Below are positions 52,685 to 61,480 of a stretch of DNA of 64,000 nt, one piece after another. Location: contig NZ_BBJH01000026.1 in NCBI RefSeq assembly GCF_000739775.1, forward strand, positions 93,449 to 157,448, written 5' to 3'. A program made the position numbers and the translations under genes. Source of the DNA: Paraburkholderia heleia NBRC 101817. Lineage in GTDB: Bacteria > Pseudomonadota > Gammaproteobacteria > Burkholderiales > Burkholderiaceae. The notes under the pieces are model-generated. The model had not been told where the DNA came from and searched no databases. It saw only the letters and a program-made list of their open reading frames with translations. Within the stretch, counting starts at the first letter, position 1. Every line of letters begins with the position of its first letter.

Positions 52685-53355
52685 CGCAAACGCCGAAGTA
52701 TCCCGGCTACGACGTGCTTGCGAAACGCGACACGCCTTCGTGGGACGGGCCCACGCGCGCGGTGATCGAGGCACGCGTGACCACGCCCGACCGGGCGCGC
52801 TATCTCGCGCCGTCGCAATGGCAGACGCTGGTCGCGCTGTGCGACACGATCGTGCCGCAACCCGGGCGCAGTGAAGACGCGCATGACGCCTCGCGCGTGC
52901 CCGTTGCCGCGCTGGTGGAAGGCAAGCTGCTCGACGACCGGCGCGACGGCTTTCGCGATGCGCGTCTGCCGCCGTTGCGCGCCGCCTGGGAGACGGGGCT
53001 CGCCGCGCTCGACGCGGAAAGCGTGAAGGCCTATCGCGAGCCCTTCGCGCGGTTGCCCGACGAACGGCGGCGCGCGCTCGTCACGCGCATGCAGGGCGGC
53101 GAACTACGCAACAAGGCCTGGCACGACATGCCGTGCGACCTGTTCTTCACGAAGCGAGTGCTGCACGACGTGTGCGCCGCGTACTGGTCGCATCCGCTTG
53201 CGTGGAATGCGATGGGCTTTGGCGGCCCGGCGAATCCGCGCGGCTACGTGCGCCTTTACACGAACCGGCGCGATCCGTGGGAAGCCGTCGAGGCCGGCGA
53301 CGATAGCGACGCAGCGCAACAGGCGGCGCGCGCGGAGAACGAGCGTGTGCGCTGA
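52681..53355 (+). CDS. Gluconate 2-dehydrogenase subunit 3-like protein
   Basis: A 224-residue protein of the gluconate 2-dehydrogenase small-subunit family. Its landmarks are YLAPSQWQTLVALCDTIVPQ, LRAAWETGLAALDAESVKAY, and WHDMPCDLFFTKRVLHDVCAAYWSHPLAWNAMGFGGPANPRGYV. The subunit chaperones or carries the flavoprotein to the periplasm. Here no Tat signal is seen at the N-terminus, unlike many relatives. It overlaps the preceding gene by four bases and the following GMC gene by eleven. Confidence 0.88.
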   Translation: MTQTPKYPGYDVLAKRDTPSWDGPTRAVIEARVTTPDRARYLAPSQWQTLVALCDTIVPQPGRSEDAHDASRVPVAALVEGKLLDDRRDGFRDARLPPLRAAWETGLAALDAESVKAYREPFARLPDERRRALVTRMQGGELRNKAWHDMPCDLFFTKRVLHDVCAAYWSHPLAWNAMGFGGPANPRGYVRLYTNRRDPWEAVEAGDDSDAAQQAARAENERVR

Positions 53356-55006
53356 TCCCGCGCAACCCGGCGCGGCAAACGAAGCGCCGCGCGGCAAGCA
53401 TGGCCGCGCGCCGGACGTGTTCCGCCGCGGCGGCTGGATGCCCATGCGCGAGTACGCGCTCGACGACCCCGTGGATTTCGCCATCGTCGGCACGGGCGCG
53501 GGCGGCGCGACGCTCGCCTGCCGGCTCGCCGAGGCGGGCTTTCGCGTGGTCGCGTTCGACGCGGGCGCGTGGTGGCGGCCGCTCGAAGAGTTCGCCTCCG
53601 ACGAAACCCACCAGGCCAAGCTCTACTGGACCGACGAGCGCATCTGCGACGGCGACAACCCCTTGCAGCTCGGCAGCAACAACAGCGGCAAAGCCGTGGG
53701 CGGCAGCACCGTGCACTTCGCGATGGTCTCGCTGCGCTTTCGGCCCGAATGGTTCCAGTCGCGCACGAAGCTCGGCTACGGGGTGGACTGGCCGCTCGAC
53801 TGGCACGAAATGTGGCGCTACTACACCGAGGTCGAGCGCTCACTCGGCATCTCGGGGCCGGTAAACTATCCGTGGGGGCCCCGGCGGCCGCGCTACCCGT
53901 ATCGCGCGCACGAAATCAACGGCGCGGGCCTTGTCCTCGCGCGCGGCTGCGAGGCGCTCGGCATTCCCTGGGCGCCCACGCCGCTCGCCACGCTCTCCGC
54001 GCCGCGCGGCGACGCGCACCCGTGCGTCTATCGCGGCTTCTGCGTGACGGGCTGCTCGACCAACGCCAAGCAGAGCGCGCTCGTCACCTGGATTCCGCGC
54101 GCCGTGCGTGCGGGTGCGGAAGTCCGCGATCTCGCGATGGTCGGCCGCATCGAAACCGACGCATTGGGGCGCGCCGCCGGTGTGCATTTTCATCGCGAAG
54201 GACGCTGGCACTTCCAGCGTGCGCGCAACGTGGTCGTGGCGGGCTACGCGATTGAAACGCCGCGCCTCTTGCTGCTCTCCGCGAACGGACGCTTTCCCGA
54301 AGGCCTCGCGAACCGCTCGGGACTCGTCGGCAAGCATCTCATGGTGCAGACGAACCAGGCCGCGTGGGGCGCATTCGACGACGAGATCCGCTGGTACAAG
54401 GGGCCGCCTTCGCTGGCGCTCACCGAACACTGGAACTACCAGGACGAAGGCAAGGACTTTCACGGCGGCTATTGCTACATGAGCCAGGGCCCGCTGCCGC
54501 TCGTCTGGGCGGCGACGCAAACGAGCCGCGGCCTGTGGGGCGAGGCGCTCATGCGCGAGATGACGAAATACAACCATCAGGCGGGCCTCAAGATGGTGGG
54601 CGAGACGCTGCCGCAGGAACGCAACCGCGTGACCCTCGCCGACGAGAAAGACGCGCTCGGCCTGCCCGTGGCGCGCGTCACATGGTCGATGTGCGAGAAC
54701 GACCGCCGGCTCGTGAACCATGCGCTCGGCTTCATGAGCCGCGCACTCGCCGCGGCGGGCGCACGCGACATCTGGACCCAGGACGACGATACCTGCCACC
54801 TGAACGGCACCGCGCGCATGGGCAGCGACGCGCAAACGAGCGTCGTCGATGCGGACTGCCGTTCATGGGACATCCCGAATCTGTGGATCTGCGACGGCTC
54901 CGTGTTTCCGACCGTGGGCGGCGTGAATCCGTCGCTCACCATCCAGGCTGTTGCGTGCCGCACCGCCGACCGCATCAAGGCGCTGGCGGCGCGAGGCGAG
55001 CTTTGA
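53345..55006 (+). CDS. GMC-family FAD-dependent oxidoreductase
   Basis: A 553-residue flavoprotein of the glucose-methanol-choline family, gluconate/sorbose dehydrogenase branch. It has an ADP-binding motif (FAIVGTGAGGATLACRLAEA), a GGSTVHFAM motif that holds FAD, CVYRGFCVTGCSTNAKQSA, and the catalytic end: CHLNGTARMG (His) and FPTVGGVNPSLTIQAVACR (Asn). GTG at 53345 is the start, with GGAGA upstream, inside the end of subunit 3. No signal peptide is seen; export may depend on the partner. The substrate is probably a sugar acid, polyol or alcohol, and the electrons should pass to the trihaem cytochrome encoded at the end of the operon. Confidence 0.92.
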   Translation: MCADPAQPGAANEAPRGKHGRAPDVFRRGGWMPMREYALDDPVDFAIVGTGAGGATLACRLAEAGFRVVAFDAGAWWRPLEEFASDETHQAKLYWTDERICDGDNPLQLGSNNSGKAVGGSTVHFAMVSLRFRPEWFQSRTKLGYGVDWPLDWHEMWRYYTEVERSLGISGPVNYPWGPRRPRYPYRAHEINGAGLVLARGCEALGIPWAPTPLATLSAPRGDAHPCVYRGFCVTGCSTNAKQSALVTWIPRAVRAGAEVRDLAMVGRIETDALGRAAGVHFHREGRWHFQRARNVVVAGYAIETPRLLLLSANGRFPEGLANRSGLVGKHLMVQTNQAAWGAFDDEIRWYKGPPSLALTEHWNYQDEGKDFHGGYCYMSQGPLPLVWAATQTSRGLWGEALMREMTKYNHQAGLKMVGETLPQERNRVTLADEKDALGLPVARVTWSMCENDRRLVNHALGFMSRALAAAGARDIWTQDDDTCHLNGTARMGSDAQTSVVDADCRSWDIPNLWICDGSVFPTVGGVNPSLTIQAVACRTADRIKALAARGEL

Positions 55007-55066
55007 CGACGAGGGTCCGGGCACGCGTCGTGCGTGGATGCGAAGGCTTTTTAAAAGGAGGCCGCC

Positions 55067-55219
55067 ATGCCGCTCAGCAAGGGAAAGACACGCGAAGCGA
55101 TTTCGAAGAACATCAAGACGGAAGTCAAGCAAGGCAAGTCACAGAAACAGGCCGTTGCCATTGCGCTGAACCAGGCACGCAAGTCCGGCGCGAAGATTCC
55201 GAAGAAGCACCATAAATGA
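55067..55219 (+). CDS. Small basic protein of the DUF6496 type
   Basis: A 50-residue lysine-rich protein: MPLSKGKTREAISKNIKTEV, then KQGKSQKQAVAIALNQARKS and a GAKIPKKHHK end. The pattern of alternating Lys and small residues fits the DUF6496 family of small cytosolic proteins of unknown function. An AAAAGGAGG ribosome site lies just upstream. It sits between the GMC and oxidase genes, 60 bases after the first, so it may be cotranscribed, although its composition suggests an independent role, perhaps nucleic-acid binding. Confidence 0.75.
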   Translation: MPLSKGKTREAISKNIKTEVKQGKSQKQAVAIALNQARKSGAKIPKKHHK

Positions 55220-55273
55220 TCCGGCGCGCCGCGCACGCGAAAACATTCTGGAGCCTACGCTGCTGCGCCGGCC

Positions 55274-56245
55274 ATGACGCCGCTCGCCTACTTCCTGCAT
55301 AGTGCGGGCCCCGCGGCGGGTCCGGTGCAGGCGCTCGGCTGGGGCCTCGCCGTCCTGTGCGTGGGGGTGTGCGTCGTCGTCGCGTGGCTGCTCTATCGGG
55401 CGATGCGGCGCAAGCGTCACGGCCGTGCGGCGCAAGACGAAGCGCTGTCGCAAACGGACGTCGCCGACGCGCAAGGCGAGCGCACGGCGAACCGCATCGT
55501 GGCCGTCGGCACGGCGATTTCCTCGGTACTGCTGCTGGGCGCGCTCGTGGCCATGCTGCGCGTACTGGCCGCCGTGGCCGAGCCGCCGCGCGCGCCTTCG
55601 CTCACTGTGGCGGTCACCGCTTACGACTGGTGGTGGAAAGTGACCTATCAAACGCCTGCGGGCACGAGCTTCGTAACCGCCAACGAAATCCATATCCCCA
55701 CGGGCGAGCCCGTGCGCGTCGATCTGCAGAGCGCCGACGTCGTGCACGCGTTCTGGGTGCCGGCGCTCGCGGGCAAGACGCAAGCCATACCCGGCCAGGT
55801 CAATCACCAGTGGATCGAAGCCGACCATCCGGGCGTATGGCGCGGGCAGTGCACGCAGTTCTGCGGCGCCCAGCATGCGCACATGGCCATGGAAGTGGTG
55901 GCGCAAACCCCCGCCGATTTCTCGCGCTGGCTCGCTGCGCAACAGCGGCCCGCAGCGGCCCCGCAAGGCGGTGCGGCGCTGCGCGGCGAGCAGCTTTTCG
56001 CCGCGCGCTGCGGCGGCTGCCACGCCGTTCGCGGCACGCAGTCGGGCGGCGCGCAGGCGCCCGACCTCACGCATCTCGCCTCGCGACGCCTGATCGCCGC
56101 GGGCACGCTCGCCAACACGTCCGTCAACCGGCTCGACTGGGTCGCGCATGCGCAGCAGCGCAAGCCCGAATCACTCATGCCCGACATTGCCCTCACCCCC
56201 GCCGAGGCGGGCGACCTCGGCGCGTGGCTCGACACGCTTCAGTGA
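55274..56245 (+). CDS. Cytochrome c oxidase subunit II with fused cytochrome c domain (caa3 type)
   Basis: A 323-residue subunit II. Two transmembrane helices (about 20-42 and 75-100) precede a CuA cupredoxin domain: ADVVHAFWVPALAGK and GQCTQFCGAQHAHMAM, which holds the two Cys, the His and the Met of CuA. A class I cytochrome c domain is fused at the C-terminus (CGGCHAVRG, with a Met ligand in SLMPDIAL). This makes it a caa3-type enzyme that can take electrons directly from soluble donors. The first helix replaces a signal peptide. It is followed by the fused subunit I/III gene after one base. Confidence 0.93.
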   Translation: MTPLAYFLHSAGPAAGPVQALGWGLAVLCVGVCVVVAWLLYRAMRRKRHGRAAQDEALSQTDVADAQGERTANRIVAVGTAISSVLLLGALVAMLRVLAAVAEPPRAPSLTVAVTAYDWWWKVTYQTPAGTSFVTANEIHIPTGEPVRVDLQSADVVHAFWVPALAGKTQAIPGQVNHQWIEADHPGVWRGQCTQFCGAQHAHMAMEVVAQTPADFSRWLAAQQRPAAAPQGGAALRGEQLFAARCGGCHAVRGTQSGGAQAPDLTHLASRRLIAAGTLANTSVNRLDWVAHAQQRKPESLMPDIALTPAEAGDLGAWLDTLQ

Positions 56246-56246
56246 C

Positions 56247-58889
56247 ATGAACGATATCCCGGCCTCCCCCGCGGCTTCCGAGCGCCCCGCCAGCGCAACC
56301 GTGCCGCGCCGACCGCGCGCGGGGCGCCTCTCGCGCGTGCCGGAAACGGGCACGGCGCCGCTCGACGAAGCCACGCTGCGGCGCCTCGAAGAAACCTGGG
56401 AAACGCGGCCCGGCTGGCGCGGCTGGCTCTCCACGGTGGATCACAAGACCATCGGCATCCGCTACCTCGTCACGGCTTTCGTGTTCCTCGTGCTGGGCGG
56501 CGTGGAGGCGCTCATCATGCGCGTGCAGCTCGCCCGCCCCAACGAAACGCTCCTCACGCCTGAGCAATACGACCAGCTCTTCACGATGCACGGCGTGACG
56601 ATGATCTTTCTCTACGCGTTGCCCGTGCTGAGCGGCTTTTCGAACTATTTGTGGCCGCTCGTGCTCGGCTCGCGCGACATGGCGTTCCCGCGCCTGAACG
56701 CACTCTCGTACTGGGTCTTTCTCGGCGCGGGCATTCTGCTCTACGCGAGCTTTCCCGCGGGACAGGGCGCCAATGCGGGCTGGTTCAACTACGTGCCGCT
56801 TTCCACGGCCGCCTACGACCCCGGGCCGAACATCGACGTCTACGCGCTCGGCATGGTGCTGCTCGGCATTTCCACCACGGTGGGCGCGGCGAACTTCGTC
56901 ATCACGTTCCTGCGCATGCGCGCAAGCGGCATGTCGGTCGCACGGCTGCCCATTCTCGTCTGGGGCACGCTCACGGCTGCGGCCGCCAATCTGCTCGCCG
57001 TGCCCTCCGTGAGCCTCGCATTCTTCATGCTCTGGCTCGACCGCAACGCGGGTTCGCACTTCTTCGACACCACCGCCGACGGGCGCCCCCTGTTGTGGCA
57101 ACACCTCTTCTGGATCTTCGCGCACCCGTGGGTCTACGTGGTCGTGCTGCCCGCCATGGGCATCGTCTCCGACGCGCTGCCCACGTTCTGCCGCCGCCCG
57201 ATCGTCGCCTACGCGGCCGTTGCGCTTTCAACGGTCGCGACCATGCTCGTGGGCTTCGAAGTGTGGCTCCATCATATGTTCGCCACGGGCCTGCCGCCGC
57301 TCGCGCTGGCCTTCTTCGGCGCGGCCAGCATGGTGATTTCCGTGCCGAGCGCGATTGCCGTGTTCGCGTGGATCGCCACGATCTGGACCGGCAAGCCCGT
57401 GTTCAAGACGCCGTTCTACTACTTCGCAGGCTTCGTGCTGATGTTCACGGTGGGCGGCGTGTCGGGCGTGATGACCGCCGCCGTGCCGCTCGACTGGCAA
57501 CTCACCGACACCTATTTCGTCGTGGCCCACCTCCACTACGTGCTGCTCGGCATCAACGTGTTTCCGGTGCTCGGCGGCCTCACGTACTGGTTCCCCAAGT
57601 TCACCGGACGGCTCATGAACGAGCGCTTCGGCAAGTGGACCTTCTGGGTCGCGTTCGTCGGCTTCAATCTGGGCTTCTTTCCGATGCACATTTCCGGGCT
57701 CCTCGGCATGCCGCGGCGCATCTATACCTACCCGGAAGGCATGGGCTGGGACACGGCCAACCTGCTCACGAGCATCGGCGCGTTCGTGTTCGCCATCGGC
57801 ATCGCCATGTTCATCGGCAATGTGCTCGTGAGCGCGCGGCGCGGCGCACGCGCGGGCGCGAACCCGTGGAATGCGGCGGGCCTCGAGTGGGCGACTTCGT
57901 CGCCGCCGCCCCCGTACAACTTCGCCATCCTGCCGAGCGTGCGCTCGCGCGACCCGCTCTGGCAGCCCGATGCGAACGTGCCGCGTCCCGGCTACCTGCT
58001 CCATCGCGGACGCGAGGCGCTGGGCGTCACGCCGCTCGCGGGCGAACCCGACGTCATCCTCAAGATGCCTGAAGACAGCTATGCGCCCTTTGTGCTCGGC
58101 GTGGCCGCGACGTTCGTGTTCGTCGGGCTGCTGTTCCATTCGACATCATTTACTGCGCTCGCCGGGCTCGCGTGCGGACTCGCGCTGCTTTCGTGGTTGT
58201 GGCCGCGCCGCTCGCTCGGCCAGCGCGAGCCGTTTGCGCCGCAAGGCGCCACGCCCGCGGGCAAGGCCGCCGGGACAATGGCGATCCGCAGCGAAGATGA
58301 AACCCTCGCCCTGCCCGTAGGCAGCGCCGGCGAACATGCGGGCGGCTGGTGGGGCGTGCTCACGCTCGTCGTGACGGAATCCGCGCTGTTCGGCTATCTG
58401 ATCTTTTCGTATCTCTATCTCGCTTCGCAGAGCGCGCAGCCCTGGCCGCCCGAAGGCCTGCTGAAACTCGGCGTGAGCGGGCTGAACACGGCGCTGCTGC
58501 TCACGAGCAGCGTGTTCGTATGGCTCGCGGGCGCGTTCGTGCGGCGCGCGCGATCGACGCCCGCGTTCTGGTCGATGATCGCCGGCATTGCGCTCGGCAT
58601 CGCGTTCGTCACGATCCAGTGCTTCGAGTGGCGCGACCGGCCCTATGGGCTCGCGACGAATCTGTATGGCTCGCTCTACTTCACGATCACGGGCTTTCAC
58701 ATGGCGCACGTGATAGCGGGCCTGCTGATGCTCGCCGCGCTCGCGTTCTGGATCGCGCGCGGCTATTTCGACGGCAGGCGCGATGCGGCGCTCACCATCG
58801 GCGGCCTGTACTGGCACTTCGTCGATGTCGTGTGGCTCTTCATCTTCTCCGTGCTCTATCTGTCGCCCTACTGGATGCGAGGACGATGA
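56247..58889 (+). CDS. Fused cytochrome c oxidase subunits I and III
   Basis: An 880-residue fusion. The subunit I part (about 70-590) has TMHGVTMIFL, the D-channel entrance segment GSRDMAFPRLNALSYW, the CuB pair VWLHHMF, and haem ligands in VVAHLHYVLLG. The subunit III part (about 690-880) has ESALFGYLIFSYLYL, FHMAHVIAGLLML and YWHFVDVVWLFIF. The motif usually written HPEVY reads HPWVY (293-297): the cross-linking His and Tyr are kept, but the Glu of the proton channel is Trp. No YS pair of A2-type oxidases precedes it (the residues are FA). It belongs to a caa3-type haem-copper oxidase. Confidence 0.93.
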   Translation: MNDIPASPAASERPASATVPRRPRAGRLSRVPETGTAPLDEATLRRLEETWETRPGWRGWLSTVDHKTIGIRYLVTAFVFLVLGGVEALIMRVQLARPNETLLTPEQYDQLFTMHGVTMIFLYALPVLSGFSNYLWPLVLGSRDMAFPRLNALSYWVFLGAGILLYASFPAGQGANAGWFNYVPLSTAAYDPGPNIDVYALGMVLLGISTTVGAANFVITFLRMRASGMSVARLPILVWGTLTAAAANLLAVPSVSLAFFMLWLDRNAGSHFFDTTADGRPLLWQHLFWIFAHPWVYVVVLPAMGIVSDALPTFCRRPIVAYAAVALSTVATMLVGFEVWLHHMFATGLPPLALAFFGAASMVISVPSAIAVFAWIATIWTGKPVFKTPFYYFAGFVLMFTVGGVSGVMTAAVPLDWQLTDTYFVVAHLHYVLLGINVFPVLGGLTYWFPKFTGRLMNERFGKWTFWVAFVGFNLGFFPMHISGLLGMPRRIYTYPEGMGWDTANLLTSIGAFVFAIGIAMFIGNVLVSARRGARAGANPWNAAGLEWATSSPPPPYNFAILPSVRSRDPLWQPDANVPRPGYLLHRGREALGVTPLAGEPDVILKMPEDSYAPFVLGVAATFVFVGLLFHSTSFTALAGLACGLALLSWLWPRRSLGQREPFAPQGATPAGKAAGTMAIRSEDETLALPVGSAGEHAGGWWGVLTLVVTESALFGYLIFSYLYLASQSAQPWPPEGLLKLGVSGLNTALLLTSSVFVWLAGAFVRRARSTPAFWSMIAGIALGIAFVTIQCFEWRDRPYGLATNLYGSLYFTITGFHMAHVIAGLLMLAALAFWIARGYFDGRRDAALTIGGLYWHFVDVVWLFIFSVLYLSPYWMRGR

Positions 58890-59335
58890 TGCCACCCGCC
58901 GCGCCCGCGCCCCCGGCCCCGCCAGCGCCCGTTCCCACGCGCACGCGGCCCACGCTGCGGCAACATGTTGCTGTGTGGTACGGCATTGTCGGTGTGCCGG
59001 CCGTCTGGGCGGCACACGTACTCTTTTGCCAGACGCTCGCGGCCACCGCATGCGCGGGTGGCGTCCCGCAACGCAATGGCGAGCCCTGGCCGGTCGTGCA
59101 CTGGACGCTTGCGCTCGCCTGCGCCGCCGCGTTCGCGCTGGCGCTCGCCGGCGCGCTGCTGGCGTGGCGCACGTGGCGCGAAAGCGCCGCCGTCAACACG
59201 CCGCAGCGCGACACCTTCCGCTTTCTCGCGTGGAGCAGCGCCGCCGTTGCCATCGCGTTCACGATCGCGCTCGTGTTCACGACAACCGTGCTGTTCGCGC
59301 TGCCGCTCGAACGACTCTGCGGGGCGCTGCGATGA
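58886..59335 (+). CDS. Small membrane protein of the oxidase operon
   Basis: A 149-residue protein with a Pro/Ala-rich N-terminus and three hydrophobic segments (VWYGIVGVPAVWAAHVLFCQ, WTLALACAAAFALALAGALL and AVAIAFTIALVFTTTVLFAL). It occupies the place of a subunit IV or an oxidase assembly protein but shows no known motif. Its start overlaps the stop of the I/III fusion, and its end overlaps the start of the trihaem cytochrome gene, each by four bases, so it is surely part of the same operon. Confidence 0.75.
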   Translation: MMPPAAPAPPAPPAPVPTRTRPTLRQHVAVWYGIVGVPAVWAAHVLFCQTLAATACAGGVPQRNGEPWPVVHWTLALACAAAFALALAGALLAWRTWRESAAVNTPQRDTFRFLAWSSAAVAIAFTIALVFTTTVLFALPLERLCGALR

Positions 59336-60630
59336 ATGCGCGCGCGTGTTCGAGCGCGCTGCTCGCCGCCCTCGCGCTGCTCGCCGGATGCCGCCGCGAC
59401 GAGCCGTTCGCGACGACGAAACCACCGCCCGATGCGGCCCAGATCGCGCTCGGCGAAAAGCTCGCGAAAGCGGGAGATTGCGCCTCGTGCCACGATTCCG
59501 CCAAACGCGAGCCCTTCGCCGGCGGTCTCGCCGTGAATTCGCCGTTCGGTCCGATCTACGCGAGCAACATCACGCCCGACCCCGTTCACGGCATCGGCGA
59601 GTACACGCCGGCGCAGTTCGCCGCGGCCTTACAGCGCGGCGTGGCGCGCGACGGCAAGCGGCTCTATCCGGCGATGCCTTATCCGTCGTTCGCGGCGCTC
59701 CACGCAAGCGACGTGAACGCGCTCTACCAGTACTTCATGTACGGCGTGAAGCCCGTGCCGAACGCCGCGCCGCCCACCCGTCTGCCGTTCCCCTTCAACC
59801 AGCGCTGGGTGATGCTGTTCTGGCGTCTCGCGTTCGCCCGACATGGCCGCTTCGAACCGGACCCCGCGCACTCCGCGCAGTGGAACCGCGGCGCCTGGCT
59901 CGTGCAGGGACTCGGCCACTGCGGCGCGTGCCACACGCCGCGCGGGCCCGCCTACAACGAAATGGGCTACACGCAAAGCAGCCCGCTCTATCTGACGGGC
60001 GGCGTGACCGACCACTGGTACGCGCCGAATCTCACGGGCGACCCCGGCGGCGGTCTGGGCCGCTGGAGCGCCGACGACATTGCCGCGTTCCTGCGCGACG
60101 GCCACAACGATCGCGCCTATGCGTTCGGCGCCATGGCGCCTGTGGTGGGCGCGAGCACGCAATACCTGAGTGACGGCGATCTGCTCGCCATCGCCGCCTA
60201 TCTGAAGTCGCTGCCCGCACGCGAGGCGAGCGGCCAGTATGCCGATTCCGCCGCCGCGCGCGCCTCGACCATGGCGGCGCTGCACGGCGGCACGCCGGAG
60301 CGGCCTGGCGCGGGCCTCTATCTTTCGTACTGCGCGAAATGCCACGGCGCGGACGGCGCCGGCAAACCGGACAAGGCGCCGCCGCTTGCGGGCAGTTCGC
60401 TCGCGCTCTCGTCCGACGCGACGAGCGTGCTGCGCCTCATCGTCGAAGGCAGCCAGAGTCCGCAAACCGGCAACGGCGGCACGCCGCGCAAGATGCCCGC
60501 GTTCCGCACGCAGTTCACGGACAGCGAGGTCGCCGAAGTGGCGAGCTTCGTACGCGGCGCGTGGGGCAACAACGCCGCGCCGATCGCGCCCGCCGAGGTC
60601 ACGCGGCTGCGCGAGGCGATCCACCGCTGA
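59332..60630 (+). CDS. Trihaem cytochrome c lipoprotein (dehydrogenase cytochrome subunit)
   Basis: A 432-residue protein with a lipobox (LLALALLAGC) and three CxxCH sites: CASCH in the first third, CGACH in the middle, CAKCH in the last third. The arrangement and length match the cytochrome subunit of membrane gluconate/alcohol dehydrogenases (YASNITPDPVHGIGEYTPAQF; NRGAWLVQGLGHCGACHTPRG; YLSYCAKCHGADGAGKP). It should accept electrons from the GMC flavoprotein and pass them to the caa3 oxidase or to quinone. It is the last gene of the operon; the gap after it carries no clear terminator. Confidence 0.93.
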   Translation: MNARACSSALLAALALLAGCRRDEPFATTKPPPDAAQIALGEKLAKAGDCASCHDSAKREPFAGGLAVNSPFGPIYASNITPDPVHGIGEYTPAQFAAALQRGVARDGKRLYPAMPYPSFAALHASDVNALYQYFMYGVKPVPNAAPPTRLPFPFNQRWVMLFWRLAFARHGRFEPDPAHSAQWNRGAWLVQGLGHCGACHTPRGPAYNEMGYTQSSPLYLTGGVTDHWYAPNLTGDPGGGLGRWSADDIAAFLRDGHNDRAYAFGAMAPVVGASTQYLSDGDLLAIAAYLKSLPAREASGQYADSAAARASTMAALHGGTPERPGAGLYLSYCAKCHGADGAGKPDKAPPLAGSSLALSSDATSVLRLIVEGSQSPQTGNGGTPRKMPAFRTQFTDSEVAEVASFVRGAWGNNAAPIAPAEVTRLREAIHR

Positions 60631-60717
60631 CTGCGCCTTTATAAAGTCGTGGCGCGCCGCCGCGCAGTGGCATACGGCTTGCGCTGACCTTTGCGTCACC
60701 ACGGCCCCTGGCCCGCA

Positions 60718-61455
60718 ATGAACCCCGCCGCCCTCATGAATCCGATGCCGCTCGTCGTCACCTGGCCCGATTTCGCGGCACGGCTCATCGTCGCAATCGC
60801 GGCCGGCGCGCTGATCGGCCTGAATCGCGGCGAGTCGGGCAACGCGGCCGGGTTGCGCACGACCTTGCTCGTCTGCCTTGCCGCCTGCCTCGCCATGCTT
60901 CAGGTGAACGTGCTGCTCGTACTGCATGGAAAACCTCAGGATTCCTTTGTGATGCTCGACCTGATGCGGCTGCCGCTCGGCATACTCTCGGGCATGGGCT
61001 TCATCGGCGCGGGGTCGATCCTGAGAAAGGACGGACTCGTGCAGGGCGTCACCACCGCGGCGACCATGTGGTACGTCACGGTGATCGGGCTTTGCGCGGG
61101 CGGCGGCCAGTACGTGCTCGCCATTGCGGGCACCTTGCTCGGCCTCGTCGTGCTGCATACGCTGGAGCACGTCGAACATCGCCTGCCGCGCGGCAGACGC
61201 GCCTATATCACGCTGGGCCACGATGCCGGCAACGATGCCCGCAAGCTGATCGACGAAGCGTTGCGCGGAAGCCGGGCGCGCGTGGTGCTGCTCGGTGTCA
61301 CGCATCACACAGCGGAAACGGCGTCGCACCAGCGACTCGACGCTTCGTTCGAAGTGCGCTGGCAGGCTCTCCCCGGTGACGACGCGGTCGAAACCGCACT
61401 CACTTCGCTCGTGGCGCGGGTGCACGAAGAAGCGTCGTGGTCGATCGAGCGTTGA
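60718..61455 (+). CDS. MgtC/SapB-family membrane protein
   Basis: A 245-residue protein. The conserved N-terminal MgtC domain has five hydrophobic segments: FAARLIVAIAAGALIGLNRGESGNAAGLRTTLLVC, then GILSGMGFIGAGSILRKDG, then GVTTAATMWYVTVIGLCAGGGQY. A cytosolic ACT-like C-terminal half follows (about 165-245). Family members inhibit F1Fo ATPase or control Mg2+ and phosphate balance. ATG at 60718 is selected; a second ATG six codons later is also usable. No Mg2+ transporter gene is next to it. Confidence 0.88.
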   Translation: MNPAALMNPMPLVVTWPDFAARLIVAIAAGALIGLNRGESGNAAGLRTTLLVCLAACLAMLQVNVLLVLHGKPQDSFVMLDLMRLPLGILSGMGFIGAGSILRKDGLVQGVTTAATMWYVTVIGLCAGGGQYVLAIAGTLLGLVVLHTLEHVEHRLPRGRRAYITLGHDAGNDARKLIDEALRGSRARVVLLGVTHHTAETASHQRLDASFEVRWQALPGDDAVETALTSLVARVHEEASWSIER

Positions 61456-61480
61456 GCCTGGGCGTTGTGCTCGCGCCGGC

